Below, piece after piece: positions 7,765 to 17,368 of a DNA stretch of 64,000 bases; within the stretch, counting starts at the first letter, position 1, and every line of letters begins with the position of its first letter. Source of the DNA: Burkholderiales bacterium (GTDB taxonomy: Bacteria; Pseudomonadota; Gammaproteobacteria; Burkholderiales; Casimicrobiaceae); NCBI GenBank assembly GCA_025354165.1, contig JANXNI010000032.1:62001-126000 (forward strand). Reading direction: 5' to 3'. The notes under the pieces are model-generated. The model saw nothing but the letters and a program-made list of their open reading frames with translations, was not told where the DNA came from and searched no databases. The position numbers were made by a program, and so were the translations under genes.

Positions 7765-9660
7765 ATGCCATTGTCATCGGGAGAAAAGCAAGTGGAGACG
7801 CAAGCACTGGTTGGATTGATTGACGCGTGCGTAACGAGTTTCGACAGTGATGGTCTTGAAGACTTGGTCACGCAGCTCAGCGCAGATTTGCCGTCACTAC
7901 TTAAATCGCAAGACGAAGAGAGCTTTAAGCTAGTGGTACAGGGTGCACGATTGATCGCATTTAGCCGCGATCCGAAACCTGTTGCTGTGTGCATTCGCAT
8001 ACTGCTGGACGTAGCTGGTGCGCACATCGCGAAATCGCGCACGCATGAGGCGATTTCGCTTGCAGAGCGTGCGATGGATCTGGCGGATGATCATCACTTG
8101 AAGCCGGAATTGCGGCGGGCATGTAACTTCTATTCCGCTATGAGCACGGACGTCGGAGTACCAGCCAGAGGCGTCGAATTTGCTTTGCGTTCTGCTGCGC
8201 TTGCTCACGAACTCGATGACCAGGTAGGCGTGGCTTCTGCCTTTGCCAACATGGCTGCAGCCCTCTATTCAATGGGCCTGTATCGCGAAGCGATCTCGGT
8301 GGCGTTGCGGGTTATTAAACGCTTCAAAGGAAACCCGAATTGCACGCCCTTTGTCGCCATTGCGCGAGCTAATCTTGCGAATGCTGCATTGGCATTGCAG
8401 CACTTTGCGCTGAGCGCCGAATCTGCCAAGGAGGCATGCGAGTTGATGGGTTTGCCCCGAGATGCGCATGGCGTTGTGAACCGGGTCGCCACCGAGAGCA
8501 TTTGGCTCAAGAGCGCGATTGGTCTCGAGGATGACGAAGTAATTGCTGCGCGCTTGCAGCTAATTCGCGGGCTATCTGACGCGTACAAATCGCCGCGCCT
8601 GCGGTTGAATCGCGATCTCGCTGAGGCCGCGTACGAAATTTATTCCGGCAACCTCACGGTAGCCGTAGCAAAGCTGCTCGAATTGTTGAAACATTCGAAA
8701 GCGTTACCGGGTCTCTATCGAGATAACTTGGCCCTGCTTGTGCGCGCCTATGAAAAAGGCAACGATCACGCTGGTGCACTGCTGTACCTCGGCGAACTCG
8801 TCGAGTTCCTCGGCAAGTCGCAAGTGACGGCAGTCGCCCGCCAACTTGAAGTAATTCGCGAGCGCATTCAAACGCCGATGCCGGGCAAGGACGACGTCCG
8901 CGCAGTGATCAAGGCGATCCAGCGAACACCCAGCGCGCATCGTGAGGAAATTGATGTTCCGGAGGCGTTGTATCGTGATGCGATGGAGCGTCTGGCCGTG
9001 TCTGCCGAGCTGCGCGAGGACACGCTCGGACGTCACGCCTACCGTGTCGGCAGGCTCACAGGTTTGCTCGCCAATTCGTTGGGCTACGGCAATAAATTCA
9101 TGCAGGAAATTGAGCTTGCTGCGCGGCTGCACGATATCGGCAAATTAGGCATTCCTGACGGCCTGTTGATGAAGCCCGGCAAGCTGACCGACGCCGAGTT
9201 CAGCGTCATGCAACGGCACACGACGATTGGCGCGCAAATCCTTCAGCAGTGCACGCATCCGGCCTTCCGGCTTGCCGAGCAAATCGCTCTGAACCATCAT
9301 GAAAAATGGGATGGCACGGGGTATCCCAAAGGCCTTAAAGGCGACGAGATTCCCGAGGTCGCGCGCATCGCAGCGCTTGCCGATGTGTACGACGCGCTGA
9401 CCCATGTGCGTTCGTACAAACATGCGTGGACACATGCCGAAGCGGTGATCGAAATAGAGCGCACTTCGGGCACGCATTTCGAACCGCGCATGGTCACCCG
9501 ATTCATTTCATTAGTGAATCATTTGCGTCGCGCGCACGGTGAAGCGTTCGACGATTACCTGTCTGAAGGCGGCAAACATTCGACGTTTATTCAGGCTCGC
9601 GACGAAATGCATCGCATGTTGAATGAGATGGAACCGTTACTACCGGGTGAGCTTTTGTAG
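7765..9660 (+). CDS. TPR-repeat protein with C-terminal HD-GYP phosphodiesterase domain
   Basis: This 631-residue soluble protein has helical TPR-like repeats in residues 30-370 (for example the A-x-Y-S-M-G-L-Y-R-E-A pattern near 170). A full HD-GYP domain follows: HDIGKLGIPD with His456/Asp457, HHEKWDGTGYP at 511-521, and ALADVYDALT. The metal ligands and GYP motif are intact, so cyclic-di-GMP hydrolysis is likely. No receiver or membrane domain is present, so the TPR half is presumably the sensor. It is divergent from the precursor genes across 58 bases, which suggests it responds to or controls the exported peptide. ATG 7765 was chosen; GTG 7792, with GGGAG upstream, is an alternative start. 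Confidence 0.88.
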   Translation: MPLSSGEKQVETQALVGLIDACVTSFDSDGLEDLVTQLSADLPSLLKSQDEESFKLVVQGARLIAFSRDPKPVAVCIRILLDVAGAHIAKSRTHEAISLAERAMDLADDHHLKPELRRACNFYSAMSTDVGVPARGVEFALRSAALAHELDDQVGVASAFANMAAALYSMGLYREAISVALRVIKRFKGNPNCTPFVAIARANLANAALALQHFALSAESAKEACELMGLPRDAHGVVNRVATESIWLKSAIGLEDDEVIAARLQLIRGLSDAYKSPRLRLNRDLAEAAYEIYSGNLTVAVAKLLELLKHSKALPGLYRDNLALLVRAYEKGNDHAGALLYLGELVEFLGKSQVTAVARQLEVIRERIQTPMPGKDDVRAVIKAIQRTPSAHREEIDVPEALYRDAMERLAVSAELREDTLGRHAYRVGRLTGLLANSLGYGNKFMQEIELAARLHDIGKLGIPDGLLMKPGKLTDAEFSVMQRHTTIGAQILQQCTHPAFRLAEQIALNHHEKWDGTGYPKGLKGDEIPEVARIAALADVYDALTHVRSYKHAWTHAEAVIEIERTSGTHFEPRMVTRFISLVNHLRRAHGEAFDDYLSEGGKHSTFIQARDEMHRMLNEMEPLLPGELL

Positions 9661-9696
9661 GTACTTTTTGGTTTTCTCAAAGTGCTTTCTGGAGGC

Positions 9697-9815
9697 ATCA
9701 GCTTTCAGCCTGGCAGCCTTTGTGCAATGGGGCTAAAGCAGATAGTTTTAACTATCCGACAAACCAAATTTTGTGCTTCTAGCCCCCGTGCAGTAAGGCT
9801 TTTGCAAAAAAGCCA
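9697..9815. repeat. 120-nt nested inverted repeat, copy B
   Basis: Inner arms GGGGCTAAAGCA (9729-9740) and TGCTTCTAGCCCC (9774-9786) pair with one bulge. Weaker outer arms (TCAGCTTTC at 9698, AAAAAGCC ending near 9814) sit about 30 bases outside. It fills much of the 356-base gap between the HD-GYP gene and metY. The rest of that gap is AT-richer and presumably carries the metY promoter; no convincing gene is present. Confidence 0.6.
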
Positions 9816-10016
9816 ATGGAAATTTGTTGCATTTTTACAACATATAAATGCCAATTTTGGTCACGAGCCGCCCAATTTCGTCGGTTTCTCAATCTCAATT
9901 TGACCGAATTAATTAATTCCTCGCGGAAAATTCGACTGTCATCACGCCAAATGGGTTGTCGGACGTAAACTGACGCTCATTCGATTCTGACGAGTCAGTT
10001 TGTTCAGGTTTTGTTT

Positions 10017-11309
10017 ATGTTTGAGTTCGACACACTATCTCTGCATGCGGGTGCGCGACCGGACCCGACGACCGGCGCACGAGCCACGCCGATCTACCAG
10101 ACCTCGTCGTTCGTGTTCGAAGATTCCGATCACGCCGCAGCGCTTTTCAACATGGAGCGCGCGGGGCATGTTTATTCGCGACTCTCGAACCCGACCAATG
10201 CCGTGTTGGAGGAGCGCATCGCCGCGCTAGAGGGTGGTATTGGTGCGATTGCTGTCGCTTCTGGCCAAGCGGCGCTTCATTTGGCCATCGTTACGCTGAT
10301 GGGCGCAGGCGGTCACATCGTGGCCAGCCGCGCGTTATATGGCGGTTCGCACAATTTGCTTGATTTCACGTTGCCTCGATTTGGCATTGAGACGACGTTC
10401 GTTGATCCGGGCGACGTGGACGCTTGGCGTGCAGCGGTGCGCCCGAACACGCGGCTATTCTTCGGTGAGACGCTGGGCAATCCGGGCAATCTGCTGATTG
10501 ATATTGAGAAAGTCGCAGGTATCGCTCACGACGCGGGCGTCCCGCTAATGCTCGATTCGACGCTGACCACGCCTTACCTGATTCGTCCCTTCGAACACGG
10601 TGCGGACATCGCGTTTCATTCCGCTACCAAGTTTTTGCAAGGGCACGGCGTCGTGATTGGCGGGTTGCTCGTCGACAGCGGCCGATTCGACTGGCTCTCG
10701 GACAAGGCTCGCGAAAACTTTCCCACGCTGTCCGGCCCGTATCACGGGTTTCACAACATGGTGTTCGCGGAGGAGTCTTCTACCGCTGGCTTTCTGCTGC
10801 GTTGTCGTCGCGAGGGCCTGCGGGACTTCGGTGCGTGCATGGCCGCGATGACGGCGTGGCAAATTTTGCAGGGCATGGAGACGCTGCCTGTCCGCATGGA
10901 TCGGCACATCAGTAACACGCGCAAAGTACTGGATTTTTTGCGCGCGCATCCGTTTATTGGTGCAATCGCCCATCCGGAATTACCCGAGCATCGCGACCAT
11001 GAGCTTGCGAAGAAGTATTTTCCAAAGGGCGCGGGAGCGGTGTTCTCGTTTGATCTCAAGGGAACACGTGCGCAGGGCAAAGCCTTCATCGACAACCTGC
11101 GACTGTTCTCGCATCTGGCCAACGTCGGTGACGCGAAATCGCTCGTGATTCATCCAGCAAGCACCACGCATTCGCGCATGAGCGTAGATGCGCTTGCATC
11201 TGCGGGCATCACGGAAGGCACGATCCGGCTGTCGATTGGGCTTGAAGACGCGAAGGACTTGATTGAGGATTTGGCGCGGGCGCTGAAAGCGGCGGAGAAA
11301 GCCAAATGA
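10017..11309 (+). CDS. metY: O-acetylhomoserine sulfhydrylase / aminocarboxypropyltransferase
   Basis: This is a 430-residue PLP enzyme of the Cys/Met metabolism family. TLSLHAGARPDPTTGARA at the N-terminus and YSRLSNPTNAVLEERIAAL are typical of the MetY branch. Lys205 in FHSATKFLQGHG is the PLP lysine, and the SRALYGGSHNLL segment also fits. It makes homocysteine from O-acetylhomoserine and sulfide, a plausible link to the sulfur metabolism genes in this window. I chose ATG 10017 over the in-frame TTG six bases earlier, because AGG lies about nine bases before it. It overlaps the next gene by four bases. Confidence 0.92.
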   Translation: MFEFDTLSLHAGARPDPTTGARATPIYQTSSFVFEDSDHAAALFNMERAGHVYSRLSNPTNAVLEERIAALEGGIGAIAVASGQAALHLAIVTLMGAGGHIVASRALYGGSHNLLDFTLPRFGIETTFVDPGDVDAWRAAVRPNTRLFFGETLGNPGNLLIDIEKVAGIAHDAGVPLMLDSTLTTPYLIRPFEHGADIAFHSATKFLQGHGVVIGGLLVDSGRFDWLSDKARENFPTLSGPYHGFHNMVFAEESSTAGFLLRCRREGLRDFGACMAAMTAWQILQGMETLPVRMDRHISNTRKVLDFLRAHPFIGAIAHPELPEHRDHELAKKYFPKGAGAVFSFDLKGTRAQGKAFIDNLRLFSHLANVGDAKSLVIHPASTTHSRMSVDALASAGITEGTIRLSIGLEDAKDLIEDLARALKAAEKAK

Positions 11310-12106
11310 AGCTCACCGTCAACGGAAAATCGGCCTTCGCCTACACCGGCACTCGCGAATTCAACGCAGCGCTTCCAACGGCCGTATTCATCCACGGTGC
11401 GGCGAACGATCACAGCGTGTGGTCGCTGCAATCGCGCTACTTCGCGTTTCACGGCTGGAACGTGCTGGCGCTTGATTTGCCGGGGCACGGCCAGAGCGAC
11501 GACTCGCCGTGCACAACGATTGGCGATTACGCCAACTGGGTTGCAGCGCTTCTGGATGCTGTGAGCGTAAGGGCGGCAGTGGTGGTCGGACACAGCATGG
11601 GCTCGCTCACCGCGCTTGAACTATCCGCACTAAGGCCCGATCTGGTTAGCAAATTGGCACTTGTTGGCATAGCAGTTCCGATGGCGGTTGGTGAGGTGCT
11701 GCTTGATGCGGCGAGAGACGACGAGGACAAAGCGCGCCGCATGATTATCGATTGGTCGTTCGCACCTGACTCGCAGCTGGGCAACAACCATGCGGTGCCG
11801 GGGATGTGGTTGCCGGGCAATGGGCTCGCGCTCATGCGCCGTATGAACAAGGGCGTGTTGCACGCGGACCTCGCTGCCTGCAAAGGCTATTCGGAAGGTC
11901 TCAATGCCGCGCAAACTGTTTCCGTTCCAGCGCTCGTCGTGATCGGCGCTCGTGACATGATGACCTCGCCGAAGGGCGCGCAAGGCGTGATTGCGGCGCT
12001 GCCTGATGTTCGTGTTGCGACGTTGGCAGAGGCCGGGCACAGTATGTTGTCGGAAACGCCGGGACAGGTGCTTGACGCGCTGTGGAAGTTTGCGAATGCG
12101 CAGTAG
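11306..12106 (+). CDS. Alpha/beta fold hydrolase
   Basis: The 266-residue protein has the alpha/beta hydrolase pattern. FIHGAANDHSVW forms the oxyanion hole, the nucleophile elbow is GHSMGS with Ser97, a late Asp lies in GARDMMTSP and the catalytic His is in EAGHSML. The lid region (about 130-200) is helical and gives no substrate clue. Translational coupling to metY (ATGA overlap) suggests a role near methionine or ester metabolism, but the family is too broad to name a reaction. Confidence 0.85.
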   Translation: MKLTVNGKSAFAYTGTREFNAALPTAVFIHGAANDHSVWSLQSRYFAFHGWNVLALDLPGHGQSDDSPCTTIGDYANWVAALLDAVSVRAAVVVGHSMGSLTALELSALRPDLVSKLALVGIAVPMAVGEVLLDAARDDEDKARRMIIDWSFAPDSQLGNNHAVPGMWLPGNGLALMRRMNKGVLHADLAACKGYSEGLNAAQTVSVPALVVIGARDMMTSPKGAQGVIAALPDVRVATLAEAGHSMLSETPGQVLDALWKFANAQ

Positions 12107-12124
12107 CGGTGGAGACGCTCACTG

Positions 12125-12823
12125 ATGCCGCGATTTTTCTGCGCTGAACCGGTTCAGCAAAATGCCCAATTTGAACTTGACGTAAGCGCGGCGCAACACG
12201 TTCGCGTGTTGCGTTTGCGTGAAGGTGAAGCGATCACACTGTTTGACGGAAGCGGCGGTGAAACACCGGCGACGCTGATGCGTATCGACAAACGCTGTGT
12301 AGAAGTAACGACCAGCGAACATCACGCCGTCGAGCGTGAATCAGATCGGCAGATTACGATTTACGCGGCGCTGATCGCCAATGACCGCATGGACTGGATG
12401 ATTCAGAAGGCTTGCGAACTGGGTGTATCGTCGATTTGTCCGATGTTTACTGAGCGCTCGCAGCGCATTCCGGGTGACGTGATCAAGCGCATTGAACATT
12501 GGCGCGGTGTTCTGATCGCTGCCTGCGAACAGTGCGGCCGCAATCGAATCCCGGAAATTCATGCTCCGGTCGCGCTGGCCGCAATGGTGTTGCCGTTAAC
12601 GGATCAATCTACTTTTTTGATGGACGCTGACGGCGATACGGCAACGCCGTCAATCGCGTCGGGCCCGGTGTCGATATTCGTTGGCCCCGAGGGGGGATTC
12701 TCGCCGGACGAACTCGAATTGCTGCGAAATCGTTGTGACCACAAATTGCGGATTGGCCGCACTGTTTTGCGCGCGGAGACGGCGGCGATTGCCGCGTTGG
12801 CATCGCTTGCATCGCTGACCTGA
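12125..12823 (+). CDS. rsmE: 16S rRNA (uracil-1498-N3)-methyltransferase
   Basis: This 232-residue member of the SPOUT/RsmE family has an N-terminal PUA-like domain starting MPRFFCAEP. The C-terminal trefoil-knot methyltransferase has FVGPEGGFSPDEL (AdoMet binding) and LRAETAAIAAL. It methylates U1498 of 16S rRNA in the 30S subunit. It begins 18 bases after the hydrolase stop. It converges on holA, and a GACCTG-AGGTC type palindrome overlaps its stop. Confidence 0.93.
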   Translation: MPRFFCAEPVQQNAQFELDVSAAQHVRVLRLREGEAITLFDGSGGETPATLMRIDKRCVEVTTSEHHAVERESDRQITIYAALIANDRMDWMIQKACELGVSSICPMFTERSQRIPGDVIKRIEHWRGVLIAACEQCGRNRIPEIHAPVALAAMVLPLTDQSTFLMDADGDTATPSIASGPVSIFVGPEGGFSPDELELLRNRCDHKLRIGRTVLRAETAAIAALASLASLT

Positions 12824-12849
12824 TTCAGGTCGTTGCAGAGACGGCACAT

Positions 12850-12868
12850 GGCTAAAGCCGCTCCTACA
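12850..12868. repeat. Half-copy of the REP-like palindrome
   Basis: The bases AAAGCCGCTCCTACA inside this short stretch equal one arm of the family seen at 3997, 19554 and 47207. No second arm is visible, so it is a decayed copy between the convergent rsmE and holA genes. Confidence 0.5.
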
Positions 12869-13877
12869 TGGCCAGCGCGCCATGCGCCAGCGCAGCCAGA
12901 CCTGCAAGCGTCAACCACGCATCCCCCGCAGCCTGCCCTTTACTCTGCGCATCAAGCGTCGCGCACGACTTCAGGAGCGGCGCAACCTGTCGCGGATTGA
13001 TCTGGGTGGCGGCGAGTTCCATCGCCTTCTGCCGCTTGCCCCACACCCGAGCATTGCGCAGTGCCTGCGTCATCGACACGCCTTCACGGCGCGACATAAA
13101 AATAGTGCCCAACGCATGCACGTCTTCCGCCAATTGCCACGAGAGCCGCGGAGCCTGCTCGCCCTCCGCCTGCAAGCCTGTGAGCACGCGACTGTAGCGC
13201 GCGAGATCACCACGCAGGAAGGCTTCGGATAACTCGCTGACGTCATAGCGCGCTACGTCGGTCACGGCGTCGAACACGGCTTCAACGCTCAGCTTTCCCG
13301 CAGGAGCTAACAGCGTTAGTTTTTCGATTTCCTGCTTTGCGGCGAGCAGGTTGCCTTCACAGCGTTCGCAGATCAATTCGATCACTTCACGGCTCCCGTC
13401 GAACCCCGCAAGCGTGAGCCGTGACTTCACCCAGCGCGGCAATTGATCACGGTCTACCAGTGGCGCGGCGACCGTCACGCCCGCACGATCACACGCCATG
13501 AACCACGCGGAATCGGTCGCGGTGCGATCAAGCTTCGGCAGATTCAAAATGAACAGCGTGTCGGGCGGTGGATTGTTCGCAATATTCGCAAAAAATGCGC
13601 CTGCATCGGCAGATGGCTTTGCCGTGTTGACACTGATTTCAACGATGCGCAGCGTAGCGAACAGCGACAAGTTTTCGCTCGACTGCGTGATCAGGCTCCA
13701 GTCGAAATGAGCTTCGACGATGAAGTGCTCGCGCTCGCTGTAGCCAGCCTTGCCTGCGGCGGCGCGAACCGCGTCGGCAGCTTCAATTTTGGTGAGAATT
13801 TCTTCGCCGTATATTAGATAGACGGGTTTGAGCGATTCGCTCAAACGGGCCGTCAGTTGATCGGCGGAAACTTGCAC
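12864..13877 (-). CDS. holA: DNA polymerase III subunit delta
   Basis: This 337-residue protein of the HolA family starts MQVSADQLTARLSESLKPVYLIYGEE, with the PVYLIYGEE segment at the beginning of the AAA+ fold. The C-terminal collar domain follows (SRVLTGLQAEGEQAPRLSWQLA). It opens the sliding clamp as part of the clamp loader. The start is GTG at 13877, overlapping the lptE stop by one base (TAGTG), so translation is coupled. The leuS-lptE-holA order is conserved in betaproteobacteria. Confidence 0.92.
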   Translation of the reverse strand: MQVSADQLTARLSESLKPVYLIYGEEILTKIEAADAVRAAAGKAGYSEREHFIVEAHFDWSLITQSSENLSLFATLRIVEISVNTAKPSADAGAFFANIANNPPPDTLFILNLPKLDRTATDSAWFMACDRAGVTVAAPLVDRDQLPRWVKSRLTLAGFDGSREVIELICERCEGNLLAAKQEIEKLTLLAPAGKLSVEAVFDAVTDVARYDVSELSEAFLRGDLARYSRVLTGLQAEGEQAPRLSWQLAEDVHALGTIFMSRREGVSMTQALRNARVWGKRQKAMELAATQINPRQVAPLLKSCATLDAQSKGQAAGDAWLTLAGLAALAHGALAM

Positions 13878-14416
13878 TATGCAGGTCGCTTCACGGCACG
13901 CAGTCGCCGTAAAATCTGCGCAGCCGCATCAAGCTGCATATCGCGAATGAGTTGAGTCTCTTCAGCCTCTTTCGCGAGCGCTTGCGATTCGGAAAATGAG
14001 AAGTCGCGTCGAATGGTGATCTCTCCCGGCTCGCCCCAGGCGCGTCCTTTCGCGTCGACGAATTCGTAACGGACGCGATACTCAAGCTCGAACTCGCGTG
14101 CACGGCCACCGCCCGAAAGCGAGAGCACGCGCTTGTCGAAAAACACCTGCAAAAAACGAATCGCGAAGTCGGCGTCTTCGATCTTCTCCTTGATCGCGAT
14201 CCCGTTCGTCGTCAGACCCAAAATGACATCGGGCACAACGGGGGCGGCGGTTCCCGCGACGTTGATCGTGGTGACGCCGAAGTAGGTGGGCCGCTGCACG
14301 TACACACTGGTGAACGGATACGACCCTGCGCCTTTCAGCTGAAAGCCGCAGGCGCTTAACAGCACCGCGACGGCGACAGCCAGCGGCACAACATGGCTGC
14401 GTTTAAACGACCACAT
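13877..14416 (-). CDS. lptE: LPS-assembly lipoprotein LptE
   Basis: The 179-residue protein has a lipoprotein signal ending [13 protein letters not shown] (lipid-modified Cys23), followed by a small alpha/beta domain typical of LptE/RlpB. It plugs LptD in the outer membrane for LPS insertion. The open frame extends upstream into leuS, but ATG 14416 (MWSFKRSH) gives a proper signal peptide. This start lies inside the end of leuS with a 14-base overlap, so expression depends on leuS translation. Confidence 0.9.
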   Translation of the reverse strand: MWSFKRSHVVPLAVAVAVLLSACGFQLKGAGSYPFTSVYVQRPTYFGVTTINVAGTAAPVVPDVILGLTTNGIAIKEKIEDADFAIRFLQVFFDKRVLSLSGGGRAREFELEYRVRYEFVDAKGRAWGEPGEITIRRDFSFSESQALAKEAEETQLIRDMQLDAAAQILRRLRAVKRPA

Positions 14417-17195
14417 TGACGAGCCTTCCCGGTACGACGATGATCTTCTTCGGCGTTCGACCTTCACCGAATTTTGCGACTTCGGGGGTGGTTGCGGCTG
14501 CCGCTTCGATGGTTGCTTTGTCGGCACCTGATGCAACCGTTACGGTACCGCGCGTCTTACCGTTGATTTGCAGTACCAGTTCGACCGTGTCGCTAACGAG
14601 TGCTTTTTCGTCGACGTCGGCCCACGCAACATTGAGCAATTCGCCGCAGCATTCGGCGTAGCCGAGCTCACGCCACAGCGTCTCGGTAATATGCGGACAG
14701 GACGGATACAGCACGCGCAAAAGAACAGAGAAGCACTCCGCAAGTGCGGGCGGCGTGATCGCATTTGAGTCAGCCCCCTCAAGCGCATTCAACACTTTCA
14801 TGCAGCCCGAAACCACCGTGTTGTACTGAATGCGCTCGAAGTCGAAATTGATCTGCTTGAGCGTCGTGTGAATCTCGCGACGCAGATTTTTCGCGGCGTC
14901 GTTGAACTTCGCTTCATCACGAGGGCCTGCGATACCGGCGCGCAACACGGCCTCATGCCTGTGCGCATAGTTCCACACGCGCCGCAAAAACTTCCACGAA
15001 CCTTCAACTGCGGCGTCGTTCCATTCCAGTGTCGCTTCGGGCGGTGCCGTGAACATCATGTACAGGCGCGACGTGTCGGCACCGTACTTCTCGATCATGT
15101 CCTGCGGATCGACACCGTTTCGCTCGGATTTACCCATCTTGCCAACGCCGCCGTAGTGCAGCTCGGTTCCATCGGCCAACCTGCCGCCGCTGATGTGGCC
15201 CTGCGCGTCCAGCATCGGCGCAACCTGATCCGGCGGGAAATAGTCCTTGCCGTCGTTTTCGTTGCGCGAGTAATAGATGTGGTTCAACACCATGCCCTGA
15301 CAGAGCAGCTTAGTGAACGGCTCGCTGAATTTCACGAGCCCGACGTCACGCATGACCTTCGTCCAGAAGCGCGCATAAAGCAAATGCAAAATCGCGTGCT
15401 CGATGCCGCCGATGTATTGATCCATCGGCATCCAGTAGTCGTTCCGGGCATCGACCATCGCCTCTTTATTGCCGGGCGAGGTATAGCGCATGAAATACCA
15501 CGACGAATCGACGAAGGTATCCATCGTGTCGGTCTCGCGGCGCGCTGCTTTGCCGCAGACAGGACAGGTCGCGCCCCTGTGGAAGCTTTCGTGTTTGACC
15601 AGCGGATTGCCTGAGCCGTCCGGGATGCAATCTTCCGGCAACACCACGGGCAACTGATCGACCGGCACCGGCTGCGCGCCATGCTCGTCGCAATGCACGA
15701 TAGGGATCGGCGTGCCCCAGTAGCGTTGGCGCGAAATGCCCCAGTCGCGCAAGCGCCAAGTGGTTTTCTTTTCGCCGAGGTTTTTGGCGATGAGATCGGT
15801 TGCTACTGCATCGACCGCGTCTTTGTAGGAGAGGCCGTTGTACTTGCCTGAGTTGACGCAAGCGCCCACCTGCTTGTTGCCGTACCAGTCTTGCCATGCA
15901 TCCAAATTAAATCCCCTCTCCCCTTGCGGGAGAGGGTTAGGGTGAGGGGTAATGTTGCCTGAAGAATCAAATGATTTCTTCGCGCCACCCGCCCCCTCAT
16001 CCCCACCCTCTCCCGCAAGGGGAGAGTGGGCCACACCGACGACCTGCTTGATCGTCAACCCATATTTCTTCGCAAACGCAAAATCCCGCTCATCATGCGC
16101 AGGCACGCCCATGACCGCGCCATCGCCGTAGCTGATGAGCACGTAATTGCCTACCCACACTGGGAGCTTGTCGCCCGTCAACGGATGCGTGACGAACAAA
16201 CCCGTTGCGACGCCTTCTTTTTCTTTCGTCGCAAGCTCAAGCTCGGTCGTTCCACCGGCCTTCAACGCTTCGATTTTTGCAGCCAACGCGTGATCACGTT
16301 CGCCAGCGCGCACTGCGAGCGGATGCTCTGGCGCAACCGCTACAAACGTAACACCCATGATGGTGTCGGCACGCGTGGTGAACACGTACATCTTGCCGTC
16401 CTGAATCAGCTTGCCGTTGGCATCGGTGATGTCATGCGGAAACGCGAAACGAACGCCTTCCGATTTACCGATCCAGTTTTCCTGCATCGCGCGCACGCGG
16501 TCGGGCCAACCTTTGAGGAAATCCGGGCTATCGGGATTGGCGACCGGGTCAAGCAATTCCTGCGCGTAGTCCGTGATCTTCAGGTAATAGCCAGGAATCT
16601 CGCGCTTCTCAACAATTGCACCCGTGCGCCAGCCGCGACCATCGATCACCTGCTCATTGGCGAGCACAGTCTGATCGACCGGGTCCCAGTTCACGATTTG
16701 CGTTTTGCGGTACGCGATGCCCTTTTCGAGCATCTTCAAGAACAGCCACTGGTTCCACTTGTAATAGTCTGGCGAACAGGCGGCCATCTCACGCGACCAG
16801 TCGATGGCGAGCCCCATCGACTGCATCTGCTTCTTCATGTACGCGATGTTTTCGTACGTCCACTTCGCCGGCGGCACGTTGTTTTTCATCGCCGCGTTTT
16901 CGGCGGGCAGGCCGAACGCGTCCCAGCCCATCGGCTGCAACACGTTGTAGCCGCGCATGCGCAGCTGGCGATACATCATGTCGTTGATCGTGTAATTGCG
17001 CACGTGGCCCATGTGCAGCTTGCCGGACGGATACGGCAACATCGAGCAGGCGTAATACTTGCCCTTCGGGAAGCGCGGGTCGTTCTCGACGACGGTGTAG
17101 GCATTGGTGGCCGCCCAATGCGACTGCGCGGCGGCCTCCACGCGCTTGTGGTCGTAGACCGGTGCGGTCTTGTGGTTGTACGTGGATTCGATCAT
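14403..17195 (-). CDS. leuS: Leucyl-tRNA synthetase with repeat-derived insertion
   Basis: The protein has 930 residues against about 860 usually. The class I signature is [11 protein letters not shown] (54-64), and the KMSKS loop reads KMGKS near 687, a variant seen in some LeuRS. The editing domain segment [17 protein letters not shown] is present. The start is ATG 17195 (MIESTYNHK); the frame is open for 267 bases further upstream, but family members start near here. Residues about 390-428 (with [12 protein letters not shown] and [13 protein letters not shown]) are translated from an inverted pair of dispersed repeats at 15913-16026. They fall in a variable surface loop of the editing domain. 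Frame and downstream motifs are intact, so the enzyme is probably functional. Confidence 0.95.
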   Translation of the reverse strand: MIESTYNHKTAPVYDHKRVEAAAQSHWAATNAYTVVENDPRFPKGKYYACSMLPYPSGKLHMGHVRNYTINDMMYRQLRMRGYNVLQPMGWDAFGLPAENAAMKNNVPPAKWTYENIAYMKKQMQSMGLAIDWSREMAACSPDYYKWNQWLFLKMLEKGIAYRKTQIVNWDPVDQTVLANEQVIDGRGWRTGAIVEKREIPGYYLKITDYAQELLDPVANPDSPDFLKGWPDRVRAMQENWIGKSEGVRFAFPHDITDANGKLIQDGKMYVFTTRADTIMGVTFVAVAPEHPLAVRAGERDHALAAKIEALKAGGTTELELATKEKEGVATGLFVTHPLTGDKLPVWVGNYVLISYGDGAVMGVPAHDERDFAFAKKYGLTIKQVVGVAHSPLAGEGGDEGAGGAKKSFDSSGNITPHPNPLPQGERGFNLDAWQDWYGNKQVGACVNSGKYNGLSYKDAVDAVATDLIAKNLGEKKTTWRLRDWGISRQRYWGTPIPIVHCDEHGAQPVPVDQLPVVLPEDCIPDGSGNPLVKHESFHRGATCPVCGKAARRETDTMDTFVDSSWYFMRYTSPGNKEAMVDARNDYWMPMDQYIGGIEHAILHLLYARFWTKVMRDVGLVKFSEPFTKLLCQGMVLNHIYYSRNENDGKDYFPPDQVAPMLDAQGHISGGRLADGTELHYGGVGKMGKSERNGVDPQDMIEKYGADTSRLYMMFTAPPEATLEWNDAAVEGSWKFLRRVWNYAHRHEAVLRAGIAGPRDEAKFNDAAKNLRREIHTTLKQINFDFERIQYNTVVSGCMKVLNALEGADSNAITPPALAECFSVLLRVLYPSCPHITETLWRELGYAECCGELLNVAWADVDEKALVSDTVELVLQINGKTRGTVTVASGADKATIEAAAATTPEVAKFGEGRTPKKIIVVPGRLVNVVV
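15913..16026. repeat. Inverted pair of CCCTCTCCC-type dispersed repeats inside leuS
   Basis: Arm one (15913-15949, CCCCTCTCCCCTTGCGGGAG...) and arm two (15992-16026) are complementary apart from a few positions, with a 42-base spacer. Single copies of the same unit lie at 25894, 26012 and 27018. Inside leuS the insertion preserves the reading frame. Confidence 0.9.
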
Positions 17196-17272
17196 GACGT
17201 GGGGACTTTGCGTGGCGCTACGCACAGCGTGTGAGCGGCGTCTAAAATAGGCTGTAAACCGTTGAATTGTAA

Positions 17273-17352
17273 GGTTCCGCGCAGTCTGCGGTGCGGAACC
17301 AAACCGCGTCCGGTTTACTCTACCTTTATGTTGCTCCGGCACAGGCCGGAGC
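17273..17352. repeat. Two hairpins upstream of dsbD
   Basis: GGTTCCGC (17273-17280) pairs with GCGGAACC (17293-17300). GCTCCGGC (17333-17340) pairs with GCCGGAGC (17345-17352). They lie between the divergent leuS and dsbD starts, where leader-RNA or promoter control would act. Confidence 0.5.
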
Positions 17353-17368
17353 CTATCTGTTTCAACTC

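Noticed and set aside
9682-9903. 73-residue ORF in the gap before metY
   Set aside because: It overlaps repeat copy B, has no ribosome site and no conserved pattern.
16026-17234. 402-residue open frame on the plus strand
   Set aside because: It is the antisense of leuS, which has clear synthetase motifs; the product is Arg/His-rich, as expected from a shadow frame.
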